A stretch of DNA of 14,627 bases from Candidatus Firestonebacteria bacterium RIFOXYA2_FULL_40_8 (GTDB lineage Bacteria; Oederibacteriota; D2-FULL-39-29), in assembly GCA_001778355.1 (NCBI GenBank), contig MFGS01000023.1, positions 1 to 14,627 of the forward strand, in the 5' to 3' direction. Of the stretch, positions 13,508-14,627 are shown one piece after another. Made by a program: the position numbers and the translations under genes. The notes under the pieces are model-generated. The model was not told the origin of the DNA. It did no database searches and saw only the letters and a list, made by a program, of their open reading frames with translations. The stretch's first letter is position 1; each line of letters starts with the position of its first letter.

Positions 13508-14030
13508 ACGGATAAACCTTTACCATCCCCGTGGTACTTGCGTAATAGACAGTGTATAGCTCGCCCTTTTGATTCTGCAAAACCAGCCGGCCCGACTCCG
13601 AACTCCCGTCCGGGTAATAAGTGATGTAATCCTCGGTCATACCCAAACTGTCCGCAGCTTCCGAGGAGATAGCGCCTCTTGCCGTATTAAAACTTTTGAC
13701 AAAGATATTACGATTTAAGGAATACTCTTTCACCTGCACCGGTTTTTCGTAGTTATTTTCACCCTTAAACATGGCTATTCTGTATTTACCGCCGGAAGCA
13801 TTAATATATAACCGGTGATTAAAACCCGTAGTTTCCGCCAGTTCTTTCGCAAGATAAGATAATGAACTTATTCTCGTTACTTCCGAATAAAGCTCGCGGG
13901 AAGCTAAAAAATTACCCAGCCAGACGGAAAGCACGCTTATAATAGAAATAAGTATAGAGATGACGACCAGAAGCTCTATTAAAGTAAAGCCGTGTTTTTT
14001 ATTCCTGTGACCAGTTTGTGATATCCGCAT
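13494..14030 (-). CDS. gspH: GspH-like minor pseudopilin
   Basis: 178 residues. Leader MRISQTGHRNKKHG ends at G14; the mature protein starts FTLIELLVVISILISIISVLSVWL with Glu at +5. After the helix (SRELYSEVTRISSLSYLAKELAETTG) come beta strands with HRLYINASGGKYRIAMF and, near the end, GELYTVYYASTTGMVKVYPYE, consistent with the GspH fold (FimT/GspH-type C-terminal domain). GspH links the tip complex to the main GspG fibre. GAAGG lies about 6 bases before the ATG, which is inside gspG, giving a 32-base overlap, the longest in the cluster. GspH proteins are very divergent, so the letter assignment rests partly on order between G and I. Confidence 0.85.
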   Translation of the reverse strand: MRISQTGHRNKKHGFTLIELLVVISILISIISVLSVWLGNFLASRELYSEVTRISSLSYLAKELAETTGFNHRLYINASGGKYRIAMFKGENNYEKPVQVKEYSLNRNIFVKSFNTARGAISSEAADSLGMTEDYITYYPDGSSESGRLVLQNQKGELYTVYYASTTGMVKVYPYELL

Positions 14031-14436
14031 TAAAGCCTTCTCCGCCTTCCTGTCCGTCCTTACCTAAAGAGTACAGATCATAAGAAGCTGCATTGTAAAC
14101 ACCCGGACTCATATAGATATAAGGATTTCCCCAGGGATCTTTGCCGGCTCTTTTCTTTAAATAGGGTCCTTTCCAATTGAGCGGCACCGGCGGAATATTA
14201 GTAAGAGAAACAAGAGCATCAAGTCCCTGTTCCGTGGTGACATAAAATCCGTTATCGGCTTCGTAAGCATCAAGAGCTACTTCCATAGCCGAGATATCGG
14301 CCTTTGCCGCCGCCACCTTGGCATCTTCAGTCCTACCCACAAACCTCGGAGCCAAAGTCGCCGCCAGAATACCGATAATAGCAATAACCGCTAATATTTC
14401 TATCAAGGTAAAACCACGATTCCGTTTGAGACGCAT
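13999..14436 (-). CDS. gspG: GspG major pseudopilin
   Basis: 145 residues. It is the main subunit of the type II secretion pseudopilus. Leader MRLKRNRG ends at G8; the mature protein begins FTLIEILAVIAIIGILAATLAPRFVGRTEDAK with Glu at +5. Diagnostic GspG features are AAKADISAMEVALDAYEADNGFYVTTEQGLDALV, the KRAGKDPWGNPYIYMSPG block, and the C-terminal calcium-site region YSLGKDGQEGGEGFNADITNW. An AAAGGAGGA ribosome site just before the ATG is the best in the cluster, in keeping with the major subunit needing most product. First gene of the cluster in the window, with a good promoter about 100 bases upstream. Confidence 0.97.
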   Translation of the reverse strand: MRLKRNRGFTLIEILAVIAIIGILAATLAPRFVGRTEDAKVAAAKADISAMEVALDAYEADNGFYVTTEQGLDALVSLTNIPPVPLNWKGPYLKKRAGKDPWGNPYIYMSPGVYNAASYDLYSLGKDGQEGGEGFNADITNWSQE

Positions 14437-14491
14437 TATTCCTCCTTTAGAACAATGACTACTGACTAGTGACTATTGACTATTTAAGGTA

Positions 14492-14511
14492 GGTGGATAA
14501 TACCCTCCACC
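14492..14511 (-). other. Small hairpin in the gspG leader
   Basis: GGTGGA (14492-14497) and TCCACC (14506-14511) form a 6-base-pair stem with an 8-base loop, between the predicted transcription start and the gspG ribosome site. No U-tract follows on either strand, so a terminator is unlikely; a leader-RNA structure is possible. Confidence 0.35.
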
Positions 14512-14542
14512 AATATTTACCAATTTCCTTAATTTACTTATA

Positions 14543-14571
14543 AATATAGCGGTAGTTTTACCCGCTTACAA
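14543..14571 (-). promoter_or_regulatory. Candidate promoter of the gsp cluster with palindromic spacer
   Basis: On the minus strand TTGTAA (14571-14566), a 17-base spacer, and TATATT (14548-14543), which would start transcription near 14536 and leave a leader of about 100 bases before gspG. The spacer carries the inverted arms GCGG and CCGC, the kind of placement seen for operators. The promoter lies inside the heptamer inverted-repeat element. Confidence 0.5.
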
Positions 14572-14627
14572 TAAATAGTCATTAGTCACTAGTTGACGAG
14601 TAGCAGCGCATGTTGGACTCTTTCTAG

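Larger units (their letters stand above)
14456..14600. repeat. Inverted-repeat element built from TGACTAN heptamers
   Basis: Four perfect tandem heptamers (TGACTAC, TGACTAG, TGACTAT, TGACTAT) fill 14456-14483. The reverse-complement unit occurs at 14576-14582 (TAGTCAT) and 14583-14589 (TAGTCAC). The arms 14465-14486 and 14572-14593 are inverted repeats of 22 bases with one mismatch, around an 85-base centre. No reading frame lies inside. It could be a MITE-like element or an intergenic hairpin repeat; it is not a transposase-bearing insertion sequence. Confidence 0.6.

Noticed and set aside
14456..14600. CRISPR-like array
   Set aside because: Units are 7 bases and directly tandem or inverted, with no spacers of regular length and no cas gene.

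Overview
This window reads as a chromosomal segment of a Gram-negative (diderm) bacterium: it carries a secretin, five pseudopilins and several signal-peptide proteins. Base composition is moderate to AT-leaning. The gene content (a compact G-H-I-J-K-L-M then D secretion cluster with a PilM/PilN-like L protein and a PilO/PilP-like M protein, beside a GT35 glycogen phosphorylase and small toxin-antitoxin modules) would fit an uncultured candidate phylum of the Elusimicrobia/Omnitrophica/Firestonebacteria kind. That taxonomic guess is inference and is weak.

Left part (1-2858, all minus strand): a three-gene operon. Read in the direction of transcription, it holds a 373-residue protein of unknown function with a signal peptide, a PAS-HisKA-HATPase histidine kinase, and a PhoB-like response regulator cut by the left edge. 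The kinase has no membrane segment and begins where a PhoR-type HAMP domain would normally end. The unknown secreted protein carries about 46 extra N-terminal residues that look like the start of a CopG/BrnA-type antitoxin, so this gene appears to be a chimera.

Middle (2859-7160): a divergent intergenic region holds a very good sigma70-type promoter and an operator-like inverted repeat ahead of a complete glycogen phosphorylase (plus strand). Convergent to it is a RelE/ParE-type toxin and its antitoxin (minus strand, overlapping, with an inverted repeat over the promoter). Next come a strong hairpin terminator and a Spy/CpxP-like LTxxQ periplasmic protein with a hexapeptide repeat.

Right part (7169-14436, minus strand): a type II secretion cluster, in transcription order gspG, H, I, J, K, L, M-like, D. 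The first seven genes overlap one another by 1 to 32 bases and so are probably translationally coupled; gspD follows after a 182-base AT-rich gap. No gspE, F, C or O is in the window. The C-terminal part of the M-like protein resembles a PilP/GspC domain and may replace a separate GspC. Upstream of gspG lie a good promoter with a palindromic spacer and a roughly 140-base inverted-repeat element built from TGACTAN heptamers; a related TGACAAT repeat sits in the M-D gap.

No rRNA, tRNA or CRISPR array was seen. The points most worth checking are the antitoxin/secreted-protein chimera, the M-PilP fusion with the reduced lipoprotein-type secretin, and the heptamer inverted-repeat element.
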